Assembly: GCA_019421385.1 (NCBI GenBank)
Contig: JAHZFK010000022.1
Coordinates: 1 to 47,854, forward strand
Source: Clostridiales bacterium
GTDB lineage: Bacteria; Bacillota; Clostridia; Oscillospirales; Butyricicoccaceae
DNA: 47,854 nucleotides
Direction of reading: 5' to 3'
The stretch's first letter is position 1. Each line of letters begins with the position of its first letter. The notes beneath the pieces are model-generated. The model saw only the letters and a list, made by a program, of their open reading frames with translations. It made no database searches and was not told the DNA's origin. Shown here one piece after another: positions 31,154 to 39,051 of this stretch. The translations under genes were made by a program, and so were the position numbers.

Positions 31154-32244
31154 ATTGGCTTCACCATCGCAACCACATAAACCAGCTCCAAATACAGAAT
31201 CAGACAGCAGGTGCTCAGCATTCCGAGCAGCAGACCGAAGCCCGTGCTCACCCCTTCCAGCATCTGCCGCAGACTGTTCGAGCAAAGCGGCGAAAGCACC
31301 GCCGCGCCCGCTTTATAGCACAAGTAGCTTGCGCCCACGCGCAGGAATGGAATGAGGCAGATCGCCGTCACGCACAGCATACCGAATACGCCGATCGAGC
31401 TGCGCAGCAGTGCCGCGCCGGAAAGCACGGTTTCGGTCGCGTCCGAAATCACGCCGCCGACCACAGGCACCGCACCTGAAACCGCGAATTTCGCTGTTTT
31501 GAGCGCCATGCGGTCCACGCTACCCGATACCCCGCCCGCAATGGTCAGATATGCCGTGAACACAGTCAGGATCAGCTTGAGCGCCCCCGAAGTCAATCCC
31601 TTGATGCCGTCCGCGATGCCGTGCAGCATACCGTTGCCGGTCGCCGCATCCACCGCAACCACCGCGAGATAGGCGCAAGCCGCAGGCACCAGCAGCACAT
31701 TGATGAGCCGAATCACCAGATCGAACACCACCATCGTCGCCACCTGCAAAGCAGTCGCCGTTGCGGCGTTGCCGCCTGCTGCCAGAACGGTTGCCAATAC
31801 CGGCTGCAGCGTGCCGGAAAACAGGCTGATCTCGGAAAGCGTTTCGCGGCACAGCGCGAGCACGCCGGTGAAATCCTGCAGCAGCACCGCCGCACACCCC
31901 AACGTCCCCGCCATATCGATCCACGCATCCGCCGCACCGCCCGCCGCCGCGGAAAAGCCCCGCCCCGCTGCGGTCAGCACCACCACGATTGCCACCCGTA
32001 TCAGCCCGTTCAGCGCATTTTTGAGCGCGCTGCGGCTGTCCTCCGCCGTGTTCGCGAGCAGGCGGGCAAAAGAAGCCCCCAGCTCGTCCGCTGTGTCTAT
32101 GTCAATGCCGTCCAGGTACGCGCGCTGCTCGCCCGGCACTGCCCGCAGAAGGGTATCCCCCTGTGCTGCGCCCTCCCCCTCTGCCGCGGCTGCCGCCGTC
32201 ATACACGCGAGCAGCACCAGCAGCACTGCAAACACCTTTTTCAT
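31150..32244 (-). CDS. spoIIIAE: Stage III sporulation protein AE
   Basis: A 364-aa polytopic membrane protein with a cleavable-type signal (MKKVFAVLLVLLACMTAAAAA) and about seven later hydrophobic helices. The conserved core GGGFSAAAGG-like segment (GRGFSAAAGGAADAWIDM) and SGAVPVVGGVISDATETVL identify SpoIIIAE, a channel/ECF-like component of the sporulation complex. ATG 32244 has AAAGGGAA about 8 nt upstream and gives the proper signal peptide; ATG 32262, overlapping the spoIIIAD stop (ATGA), is the alternative and would add six residues. Confidence 0.92.
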   Translation of the reverse strand: MKKVFAVLLVLLACMTAAAAAEGEGAAQGDTLLRAVPGEQRAYLDGIDIDTADELGASFARLLANTAEDSRSALKNALNGLIRVAIVVVLTAAGRGFSAAAGGAADAWIDMAGTLGCAAVLLQDFTGVLALCRETLSEISLFSGTLQPVLATVLAAGGNAATATALQVATMVVFDLVIRLINVLLVPAACAYLAVVAVDAATGNGMLHGIADGIKGLTSGALKLILTVFTAYLTIAGGVSGSVDRMALKTAKFAVSGAVPVVGGVISDATETVLSGAALLRSSIGVFGMLCVTAICLIPFLRVGASYLCYKAGAAVLSPLCSNSLRQMLEGVSTGFGLLLGMLSTCCLILYLELVYVVAMVKPI

Positions 32245-32258
32245 CCGTCCGTTCCCTT

Positions 32259-32648
32259 TCATATCGTCCAGTCTGCCACCAGCACAAGCACCTGCTCGAG
32301 CAGCGGCAGGCACATGGAAAGCGCCAGCACCGCACCCATGATTTCCAGCTTTGCCGCAAGCGCAGACTGTCCGCTGTCCCGACAGAGTGCGCTCATGATG
32401 CGCACCACAACGGCCACGCCCACCGTCTTGAGCACCGGCAAGTACAGGCTTTGCGTGATACCGCCTTGCATCAGCAAATCGGAAAACCGCTGCATGGTAC
32501 CGCCCACCAGCGCAAAGGCTCGCAGCAGGATGAGGACACCCGCCGTCAGCGTCAGCAGGAGCGCAATGGCAGGCGCATCCTTTTTGAGTGTCATTGACAG
32601 AACCAGCACCAGCAGCACCAGCCCGCAGGCCGCGATCAGGCTGTTCAA
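32259..32648 (-). CDS. spoIIIAD: Stage III sporulation protein AD
   Basis: A 129-aa membrane protein with about four hydrophobic helices (LIAACGLVLLVLVLSMTL; IALLLTLTAGVLILL; LPVLKTVGVAVVVRI; GAVLALSMCLPLLEQVLVLV). It is a membrane component of the spoIIIA complex, related to spoIIIAC. The start codon is TTG, overlapping the spoIIIAC stop by 4 nt (TTGA), which implies translational coupling. Confidence 0.92.
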   Translation of the reverse strand: MNSLIAACGLVLLVLVLSMTLKKDAPAIALLLTLTAGVLILLRAFALVGGTMQRFSDLLMQGGITQSLYLPVLKTVGVAVVVRIMSALCRDSGQSALAAKLEIMGAVLALSMCLPLLEQVLVLVADWTI

Positions 32649-32839
32649 AACCCGAACACGCTTTTCATCATCGAAAACAGCTGGCTGATCTCCTGCACGA
32701 TCAGCATCAGCACGACGATCAGCCCCGCCAGCGTGGTCATCAGCGCCTGTTCTTCCCGTCCCGACCGTGTCAGCAGCTGGCCGAGTACTGCCACCAGAAT
32801 GCCGACTGCCGCAATGCGGAAAATCAGATCAACGTCCAT
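32645..32839 (-). CDS. spoIIIAC: Stage III sporulation protein AC
   Basis: A 64-aa protein of normal length for SpoIIIAC, with two transmembrane helices (about 5-22 and 35-52) and the conserved GREEQALMTTLAGLIVVLMLIV. It is part of the spoIIIA secretion-like channel. A 14-nt gap separates it from spoIIIAB. Confidence 0.93.
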   Translation of the reverse strand: MDVDLIFRIAAVGILVAVLGQLLTRSGREEQALMTTLAGLIVVLMLIVQEISQLFSMMKSVFGF

Positions 32840-32853
32840 ATGTTCCTCCGTCC

Positions 32854-33372
32854 TCAGATCAGCACCAGCACCACCAGAATGCCCAGCGCAATGCCGCAGG
32901 TGCGGTACAAATTCCCCTTGTTTTGCAATTCTCCCGCTGCGGTATCACGCGCCGCCGCCAGCCGCCGCGCGATCTGCTCGAGCCCTGCGACCTGTTCGGC
33001 AGCGTCATACCGGCCGAGCCACGCCGCCGCTTCGGACAGAATTTCGCACTCCGTTTGTCCCAGTCCGACCTGATCCCGGCAGTCCCGCAGAGAGGCGCGC
33101 CACAAATACCCCAGCGACAAACCGTTTTCCTCCCGTAACCGCCGCTGCAAATGGCGGAACACCGTATAAATAATCCGATTGTCGCTTTCAGCCAGCTGGC
33201 CGATGATCTCAGGCGCAGGCGTGCGGCGGCCGGAAATTTCGCCGCTCATCAGACTCAGCGCCAGCAGCATCGCATCCGCTGCCGCCACGCGCCGCCGCAG
33301 TCCCTGCCGCGCAGAAAGGCCAAGCGCCGCGCAAGCACCGAATATCATCACCGAACCCATCAGCTTGAGCAT
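32854..33372 (-). CDS. spoIIIAB: Stage III sporulation protein AB
   Basis: A 172-aa protein: an N-terminal hydrophobic helix (about 5-20), a long helical cytoplasmic domain (LALSLMSGEISGRRTPAPEI; LGQTECEILSEAAAWLGRYD) and a C-terminal membrane helix (IALGILVVLVLI). It resembles the type II secretion GspF fold and presumably works with the ATPase SpoIIIAA. ATG 33372 overlaps spoIIIAA by 13 nt, with GGAGGGAG in the spoIIIAA end serving as its ribosome site. Confidence 0.9.
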   Translation of the reverse strand: MLKLMGSVMIFGACAALGLSARQGLRRRVAAADAMLLALSLMSGEISGRRTPAPEIIGQLAESDNRIIYTVFRHLQRRLREENGLSLGYLWRASLRDCRDQVGLGQTECEILSEAAAWLGRYDAAEQVAGLEQIARRLAAARDTAAGELQNKGNLYRTCGIALGILVVLVLI

Positions 33373-34265
33373 ATGTCTCCCTCCAATTCCTCCATCCGGT
33401 AGTGCCGCTTTCCCTCGTCCCTTGTAATGATGACCGCCCGCTCGAACACATGCAGCTCCAGCAGCGCACGGTACAGCGGTCTGCGGCACAGATCGTCCAC
33501 ATCCGCTGCATGTGCGCTGGCCAATACCGCGGTGCCGCAATGAGCGCACAGGGAAATCGCCTCCACATCCTCGGGCGCTGTGATCTCGTCAAACGCGATC
33601 AGCTCCGGCGACATGGTTTTGAGCAGCATGAGCGCCGCCTGCCGCTTTGCGCAGTTTTCCAGCACATCCGTGCATCTGCCCACTGCAAACTGTGGTGCGC
33701 CGTCTGCTAGAGCAGCAATCTCGCCGCGTTCATCCGCCACGGCAACCGGATGTCCCGCATCCGACACCAGCCGCACCCATTCACGCAGCAGTGTTGTCTT
33801 GCCAAAGCCGGGCGGCGACAGCAGGAGCACACTCCGCAGCTTTTCCGTTCCGATCCACGGCCGGATGATCTCGTCCACATCCGACCGCTGCCGCGCCACG
33901 CGCAGATTAACCGACGACAATCCACGCACCCCGATCACCTGTCCGTTTTCCTCCGCCACCGTGCCGCACAGACCCAACCGATGGCCGCCGCCAATCGTCA
34001 CAAACCCGTGTCGCAGGCTTTCCGCATAGCTATGTACCGAATACCGTGCCGCCCGGCTGAGCGTCTCGCGCAGCTCCGACGCCGTGACCGATGGGAAACC
34101 CGTCTCCCGCTCGCCGGTGGCCGTGCGCACGGCCGGCGGCCGCCCTACGCGCAAACGAACCTCCTCCACCGTCTGCTGTCCGTCCAGCCGTGCCAGCTCT
34201 GCTGCGCGCGGCGGGGGCAGACAGCCAATCGCCTGCATAAACATTCCGTCCTGTTTTACTTCCAT
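33360..34265 (-). CDS. spoIIIAA: Stage III sporulation protein AA (ATPase)
   Basis: A 301-aa secretion-type ATPase energising the mother-cell-to-forespore channel. Walker A is SPPGFGKTTLL, Walker B ELIAFDEIT; the conserved GHRLGLCGTV and INLRVAR-like VNLRVARQ are also present. The open frame extends far upstream but only aligns in sense from about MQAIGCLPPPRAAEL. ATG 34265 has AGGTGAT just upstream and lies a few nt after the predicted sigma-E start; ATG 34271 and ATG 34244 are alternatives. It is first of eight genes AA-AH, all tightly packed. Confidence 0.92.
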   Translation of the reverse strand: MEVKQDGMFMQAIGCLPPPRAAELARLDGQQTVEEVRLRVGRPPAVRTATGERETGFPSVTASELRETLSRAARYSVHSYAESLRHGFVTIGGGHRLGLCGTVAEENGQVIGVRGLSSVNLRVARQRSDVDEIIRPWIGTEKLRSVLLLSPPGFGKTTLLREWVRLVSDAGHPVAVADERGEIAALADGAPQFAVGRCTDVLENCAKRQAALMLLKTMSPELIAFDEITAPEDVEAISLCAHCGTAVLASAHAADVDDLCRRPLYRALLELHVFERAVIITRDEGKRHYRMEELEGDICSS

Positions 34266-34281
34266 TTGCATCACCTGTCCT

Positions 34282-34310
34282 ACTCTATGCCCGGCCTGTC
34301 CCGAATATGA
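34282..34310 (-). promoter_or_regulatory. Sigma-E-like promoter of the spoIIIA operon
   Basis: On the minus strand: -35 TCATATT (34310-34304), a full match to KMATATT; 13-bp spacer; -10 GCATAGAGT (34290-34282), 7 of 9 against GCATACAHT. spoIIIA is a known sigma-E regulon member in Bacillus. The predicted start is near 34275. Confidence 0.7.
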
Positions 34311-34338
34311 CTGAAACACAACCGTAACAAAAACGCCA

Positions 34339-34367
34339 TTGACAATCCGGCTCGACAGGCATATAAT
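34339..34367 (+). promoter_or_regulatory. Consensus sigma-A promoter of the aro operon
   Basis: A perfect -35 TTGACA (34339-34344), a 17-bp spacer and a perfect -10 TATAAT (34362-34367). The start is expected near 34374, directly ahead of the T-box leader. This is the best promoter in the window, as expected where control is by attenuation. Confidence 0.92.
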
Positions 34368-34384
34368 AGGTACAAATATTGCAC

Positions 34385-34664
34385 AAAGCGATGACAGAGG
34401 AAAGTAATTGTTCCAAGTGCGGCTTTCAGGGAGTGTCCGGCATGACTGGAAACGGACGCAGGCGCCGGCACAATGAAGTTCCCTCTTGAGCTGCGGCGCT
34501 GAAAAGCAGTTTCCAGTAGGCGCCGACGGACTTCCTCCGTTACAGGGATAGGATATTTTTGTATCCGAAAAAAGTGCGGCATCTTTCATAAATTATGCCG
34601 AATGTGGGTGGTACCGCGGAACCGTTTGTCTTTCGTCCCTCTTTGTGGATGAAAGGCTTTTTTT
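34385..34664 (+). promoter_or_regulatory. T-box leader of the aro operon, probable Phe specifier
   Basis: The T-box sequence GTGGGTGGTACCGCGG (34604-34619) is unmistakable. Stem I begins near AGCGATGAC. Its specifier loop is bounded by AGAGG/CCTCT (34396-34400, 34482-34486) and ATTGT/ACAAT (34407-34411, 34470-34474). The loop has AAAGTA on the 5' side and GAAGTTC on the 3' side; with one base after GAA the specifier is TTC (34479-34481), Phe. The terminator stem CTTTCGTCC/GGATGAAAG (34630-34638, 34647-34655) is followed by seven T (34658-34664). Uncharged tRNA-Phe should favour read-through into aroF. Confidence 0.93.
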
Positions 34665-34717
34665 GTGCTTTTTCCGCCGGACAAACACCCCCACATCATT
34701 CCAAAGGAGAGATATAC

Positions 34718-35734
34718 ATGATTATCATTATGAAGCAGGGCGCGACGCGCGAACATGTTGAGGAGTTGTCCCGCCACATTGAACGCTGGAACGTCAAGGC
34801 CAACCCGATTTACGGCGCAGGCACGATCGTCATCGGTCTGGTAGGCGACACGGGCGCAGTCGATAAGGACGCGCTGCTGCGCGACCCGCAGGTTGAAAAC
34901 ATCCTCAAGGTGCAGGAGCCGTTCAAGCTGGCAAACCGCAAGTTCCATCCGGACAACACCGAGGTAGAGATCGCGCCGGGCGTTGTCGTCGGCGGCAAGA
35001 AGCTGGTTGTCATGGCAGGTCCCTGCTCGGTCGAAAGCGAGGAGCAGATCATCGACGTTGCCAAGCATGTGCAGGCTGACGGCGCAACCGTGCTGCGCGG
35101 CGGCGCATGGAAGCCACGTTCCTCCCCGTACTCGTTCCAAGGTCTCAAAGCGGAGGGTCTGGAGTTGCTGCACAAGGCGCATGAGGAAACCGGTCTGCCG
35201 GTTGTCACCGAGATCACCAATCCCGCACACATCGACCTGTTCATGGACAAATGCGATTGCTTCCAGGTCGGCGCGCGCAACATGCAGAACTTCGAGCTGC
35301 TCAAGGAACTCGGTCAAACTGACAAGCCGATCCTCTTAAAGCGCGGCTTTGCCAACACGATGGAAGAATTCCTGATGAGCGCCGAATATATCATGGCGGG
35401 CGGCAACGAAAAGGTCATCCTGTGCGAGCGCGGCATCCGCACCTATGAAAAGTACACCCGCAACACGCTGGACATTTCGGCAGTGCCCGTGCTCAAGCGC
35501 ATGAGCCATCTGCCGGTCGTGGTTGACCCCTCTCACGCAGGCGGCATCTACTGGATGGTCGAGCCGCTGGCAAAGGCCGCGGTCGCCGCAGGTGCGGACG
35601 GTCTGATGATCGAGGTGCACAACGATCCCGCGCACGCACTGTCGGACGGCGCACAGTCGCTGACCTATGATTCTTTCCACGAGACCATGCACAACCTGCG
35701 TGCCGTCGCACAGGCTGTCGGCCGCGAGATTTGA
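34718..35734 (+). CDS. aroF: 3-deoxy-7-phosphoheptulonate (DAHP) synthase
   Basis: A 338-aa enzyme joining phosphoenolpyruvate and erythrose-4-phosphate, the first step of the shikimate pathway. An N-terminal ferredoxin-like regulatory domain (about 1-70, MIIIMKQGATREHVEEL) precedes the barrel, as in Thermotoga-type DAHP synthase inhibited by Phe/Tyr. Catalytic landmarks are MAGPCSVESEEQI, GGAWKPRSSPYSFQG, VVDPSHAGG and IEVHNDP. ATG 34718 is set by AAGGAG (34704-34709); the frame is open upstream only through the T-box. It is thus probably controlled both by attenuation and by feedback inhibition. Confidence 0.95.
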   Translation: MIIIMKQGATREHVEELSRHIERWNVKANPIYGAGTIVIGLVGDTGAVDKDALLRDPQVENILKVQEPFKLANRKFHPDNTEVEIAPGVVVGGKKLVVMAGPCSVESEEQIIDVAKHVQADGATVLRGGAWKPRSSPYSFQGLKAEGLELLHKAHEETGLPVVTEITNPAHIDLFMDKCDCFQVGARNMQNFELLKELGQTDKPILLKRGFANTMEEFLMSAEYIMAGGNEKVILCERGIRTYEKYTRNTLDISAVPVLKRMSHLPVVVDPSHAGGIYWMVEPLAKAAVAAGADGLMIEVHNDPAHALSDGAQSLTYDSFHETMHNLRAVAQAVGREI

Positions 35735-35742
35735 GGCGCGCT

Positions 35743-36810
35743 ATGGATATCAAAGGCGCTGTTCCCCCGCGCGAGCCGCTGACGCTGCAGGGCGCGGCGG
35801 GCATTTCGGAAATTTATATTGACGCCGGCCTGCTGGGCCGCGCGGGCAAAGCGATTTTAGACGTGTTCTCCCCTTCCCGTGTGCATATTGTAACCGACTC
35901 GACGGTTGCGCCGCTCTATCTGGAAGTGCTCGCGCAGCAGTTTACCCTGCCGGTCAGCTCGACCGTCATTCCCGCGGGCGAAGAGCATAAGCGGCTTTCT
36001 ACGGTTGAAAACATCTACCACGACCTGCTCGCCGCAGGCATGACGCGCAAGGATCTCATCATTGCGCTTGGTGGCGGCGTGGTGGGCGACATCACCGGCT
36101 TTGCCGCCGCGACCTTCCTGCGCGGCGTATCGCTGTGCCAGATCCCGACCACTCTGCTGGCGCAGGTGGATTCCTCGGTCGGCGGCAAAACAGGCGTGGA
36201 TCTGGCCGAAGGCAAAAACCTTGTCGGCACGTTCTACCAGCCGCGTCTGGTGCTGATCGACCCGGAGGTGCTGCGAACCCTGCCGGACACCACCTTTGCC
36301 GACGGCATGGCCGAGGTTGTCAAATACGGCTATATCGCCAATCCTGCGATTTTGGAAATGGTGTCGCAGCCGGATTATAAGGCGCACATTGGCGACGTGA
36401 TTTATGAATGCGTCAAGATCAAGCGCGATGTTGTCGCCATTGACGAGCACGACACCGGCCTGCGTATGATCCTCAATTTTGGCCATACCGTCGGCCATGC
36501 GGCGGAAAAGCTCGGAAATTACACCGAGCTGACCCATGGGCAGGCCGTCGCGATCGGCATGGTCGCTGCGATGCGCCTGAGTGCGCTGCGCGGTGATGCC
36601 GACCTGTCCGCGCCGCTCATTGCACTGTTGCAGCAGCTTGGTTTGCCGACCGAGCTGACACATGACCGCGAAGCGATTTTCCACGCGTTGCTGTCGGATA
36701 AAAAGAAGTTCGGCAGCACTGTCAATTTCATCCTCGTGCGCGAGCCGGGACGGGCGGAAATCACGCCGATCGAAGCGGAAACGCTGCACGAATACATTCT
36801 CAAACTATAA
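35743..36810 (+). CDS. aroB: 3-dehydroquinate synthase
   Basis: A 355-aa NAD+- and metal-dependent enzyme converting DAHP to 3-dehydroquinate. The NAD site GGGVVGDITGFAAATFLRG, QIPTTLLAQVDSSVGGKTGVD and the metal-binding HTVGHAAEK region identify it. ATG 35743 follows GAGG in the aroF tail; TTG 35731 overlapping aroF is the less likely alternative. Nine nt separate it from aroF. Confidence 0.95.
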   Translation: MDIKGAVPPREPLTLQGAAGISEIYIDAGLLGRAGKAILDVFSPSRVHIVTDSTVAPLYLEVLAQQFTLPVSSTVIPAGEEHKRLSTVENIYHDLLAAGMTRKDLIIALGGGVVGDITGFAAATFLRGVSLCQIPTTLLAQVDSSVGGKTGVDLAEGKNLVGTFYQPRLVLIDPEVLRTLPDTTFADGMAEVVKYGYIANPAILEMVSQPDYKAHIGDVIYECVKIKRDVVAIDEHDTGLRMILNFGHTVGHAAEKLGNYTELTHGQAVAIGMVAAMRLSALRGDADLSAPLIALLQQLGLPTELTHDREAIFHALLSDKKKFGSTVNFILVREPGRAEITPIEAETLHEYILKL

Positions 36811-36823
36811 GGAGGCTTGTCTG

Positions 36824-37915
36824 ATGGGTTCCACTTGGGGTAGTGCTATTAAAATTTCCATTTTCGGTGAATCGCACGGTGCAGGCATCGGCATCGTGAT
36901 CGACGGTTTTCCGGCAGGCGTTACATACGATGAGGCCTTTGTACTGCGGGAAATGGAGCGCCGCGCTCCCGGACGCAATAAGCAGTCCACCCAGCGCAAG
37001 GAAGCAGATGCACCGCTCATCCAATCCGGCTTTTTGCACGGCCAGACGACCGGCGCGCCGATCTGCGCCATCATTCAAAACACCAATCAGCACTCCGGCG
37101 ATTATGCCGATCTTGCCGCGCAGCCCCGTCCGGGCCACGCGGATTATACCGGCATGGTGCGCTACCATGGCTGCAACGACCTGCGCGGCGGCGGACACTT
37201 TTCCGGCCGTCTGACCGCTCCGCTGGTATTTGCAGGCGCGCTGTGCAAGCTGTGGCTCAAAACACGCGGCGTGACGATCGGCTCGCACATCCAGTCGATC
37301 GCCCAAATTCAGGATATGCCGTTTGATGATGTGGACATTCAGGCTTCGCAGCTGGACGCGCTGCGCGAAGCAGACTATCCGGTCAACAATCCGCGTGCGC
37401 TGGACGCCATGCTTGCCGCCATTGAAGAGGCGCGCGAAGCGCAGGACTCGGTCGGCGGCGTGATCGAGTGCGCAGCTGTCGGCCTGCCCGCCGGCATCGG
37501 CAGCCCGATGATGGACACGGTCGAAGGCCGCCTATCCTCCATCCTGTTTGCCGTACCCGCTGTCAAAGGCGTGGAGTTCGGCGCAGGCTTTGCCTTTGCG
37601 GCTATGCGCGGCTCTCATGCAAACGACGCCTTGTATCAGGATGGCAACACGGTCAAAACCGAGACCAACAATAACGGCGGTGTCAACGGCGGCATCACCA
37701 ACGGTATGCCGCTGATCCTGCGGGTTTGCATCAAGCCAACGCCCTCTATTTCCGTCACGCAGCAGACCCTGAACCTCCAAACCGGCAAGATGGAACCGCT
37801 CTCGATTCACGGACGGCACGATCCTTGTATCGTCACACGCACCGCACCGGTCATTGAAGCGGCCTGCGCGATTGCGCTGGCAAACCTCCTCCGGGAGGCA
37901 AACGGCTATGCGTGA
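36824..37915 (+). CDS. aroC: Chorismate synthase
   Basis: A 363-aa FMN-dependent enzyme converting EPSP to chorismate. Landmarks are FGESHGAGIGIVIDGFPAG, the RxxPGRNKQST region near 45, PRPGHADYTGMVRYHG and the RGGGHFSGRLTAP flavin loop, then ETNNNGGVNGGITNG. It starts 13 nt after aroB with AAGGAGG (36809-36815). The upstream in-frame extension lies within aroB and is not coding. Confidence 0.96.
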   Translation: MGSTWGSAIKISIFGESHGAGIGIVIDGFPAGVTYDEAFVLREMERRAPGRNKQSTQRKEADAPLIQSGFLHGQTTGAPICAIIQNTNQHSGDYADLAAQPRPGHADYTGMVRYHGCNDLRGGGHFSGRLTAPLVFAGALCKLWLKTRGVTIGSHIQSIAQIQDMPFDDVDIQASQLDALREADYPVNNPRALDAMLAAIEEAREAQDSVGGVIECAAVGLPAGIGSPMMDTVEGRLSSILFAVPAVKGVEFGAGFAFAAMRGSHANDALYQDGNTVKTETNNNGGVNGGITNGMPLILRVCIKPTPSISVTQQTLNLQTGKMEPLSIHGRHDPCIVTRTAPVIEAACAIALANLLREANGYA

Positions 37916-39047
37916 CCTTTCCGAGATCCGACAGGATATCAACCGTGTCGACGAGCAGATCCGTGCGCTTTTTCTTGAACGCATGGAGCTTGCCCTTCAG
38001 GTGGCACAGACCAAGGTCGAAACAGATGACCAAATCTATAAACCCGACCGCGAAGCCGAAATCATCGAAAAGCGCACCGCAGGCATGAGCGATGAATTGC
38101 GTCTGAAATATACCGCGCTTTTGCAAAGCATGATCCGCGCCAGCCGTGAATATCAATACAGCGAGGTGCTGCGCCAAAAACCGGAACGGTTCCCGCTGCA
38201 TCCTTCCGGGAACGAACTCGCCCCCAAAACCGTCTATTATCAGGGTGTTCCGGGCGCGTATCAGGAACTGGCCGCGCGGGCGCTCTTCCCGAATTGCGAG
38301 CCGCAACATGTGCCGACTTGGGAACAGGTGTTCCAGTCTGTGCGCGACGGCGTGGCCGACGTGGGTGTTGTCCCGGTCGAAAACACGACCGCGGGCACGG
38401 TCAGCGAAGTGTACGACCTGCTGCTCGCCTACGATCTGTCTATCAACAAATCGTATATCAAAAAAATTTCGCACTGTCTGGCCGCCGTGCCGGGCGCACA
38501 GCTGTCGGATATCCGCAGCGTCTGCTCGCACCCGCACGCCCTGCCCCAGTGCCATGCCTTTATCACCGAACACGGACTGGAGGCCATCGAGGTCGCCAAC
38601 ACGGCGATCGCGGCGCAGAACGTGCAGAAAAAAGGCGACCCGCATCTGGCGGCGATCTGCTCGCGCGAAGCCGCCGAGCGATACGGCTTGACCGTTCTTG
38701 CCGAGGGCATCAACGATCTGAAGCACAACGAAACACGGTTTATCGCGGTCAGCCGCACCCTGACCAGCCGCCCCGAGGACAACCGCATCGAGATCGCGTT
38801 CCGCATCCCGAATGTTGCCGGTTCGCTCGGCCGCGTGCTGGACGTTTTTACGCATTACGGCATCGACATGACCGGCATCTATTCCCGTCCGGTCAAGGAT
38901 AGCCCGTGGTGCTATGTGTTCTATGTGGACTTCACCGGTAATATGCAAGACCATGCCGTGCAGTCCCTGCTCTATCAGCTCCATGAGGAGCTGCCCTACA
39001 TCAAAGTCATCGGCAGCTATCCGGTTTCCGATGCAACGGAGGAGTAA
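37908..39047 (+). CDS. pheA: Bifunctional chorismate mutase / prephenate dehydratase
   Basis: A 379-aa P-protein: chorismate mutase domain (about 1-85, IRQDINRVDEQIRALFLERMELALQVAQTK), prephenate dehydratase domain (about 105-285, with VVPVENTTAGTV and the catalytic ETRF in HNETRFIAVS), and a C-terminal ACT domain (about 295-375, PNVAGSLGRVLDVF and IYSRPVKD, the Phe-binding motifs). It makes phenylpyruvate, the direct Phe precursor, and should be feedback-inhibited by Phe. It overlaps aroC by 8 nt. Its presence fits the Phe specifier read in the T-box. Confidence 0.95.
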   Translation: MRDLSEIRQDINRVDEQIRALFLERMELALQVAQTKVETDDQIYKPDREAEIIEKRTAGMSDELRLKYTALLQSMIRASREYQYSEVLRQKPERFPLHPSGNELAPKTVYYQGVPGAYQELAARALFPNCEPQHVPTWEQVFQSVRDGVADVGVVPVENTTAGTVSEVYDLLLAYDLSINKSYIKKISHCLAAVPGAQLSDIRSVCSHPHALPQCHAFITEHGLEAIEVANTAIAAQNVQKKGDPHLAAICSREAAERYGLTVLAEGINDLKHNETRFIAVSRTLTSRPEDNRIEIAFRIPNVAGSLGRVLDVFTHYGIDMTGIYSRPVKDSPWCYVFYVDFTGNMQDHAVQSLLYQLHEELPYIKVIGSYPVSDATEE

Positions 39048-39051
39048 ACAA

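Noticed and set aside
34595..34717. Extended N-terminus of aroF reading through the T-box
   Set aside because: These bases form the antiterminator and terminator; AAGGAG 8 nt before ATG 34718 fixes the start.
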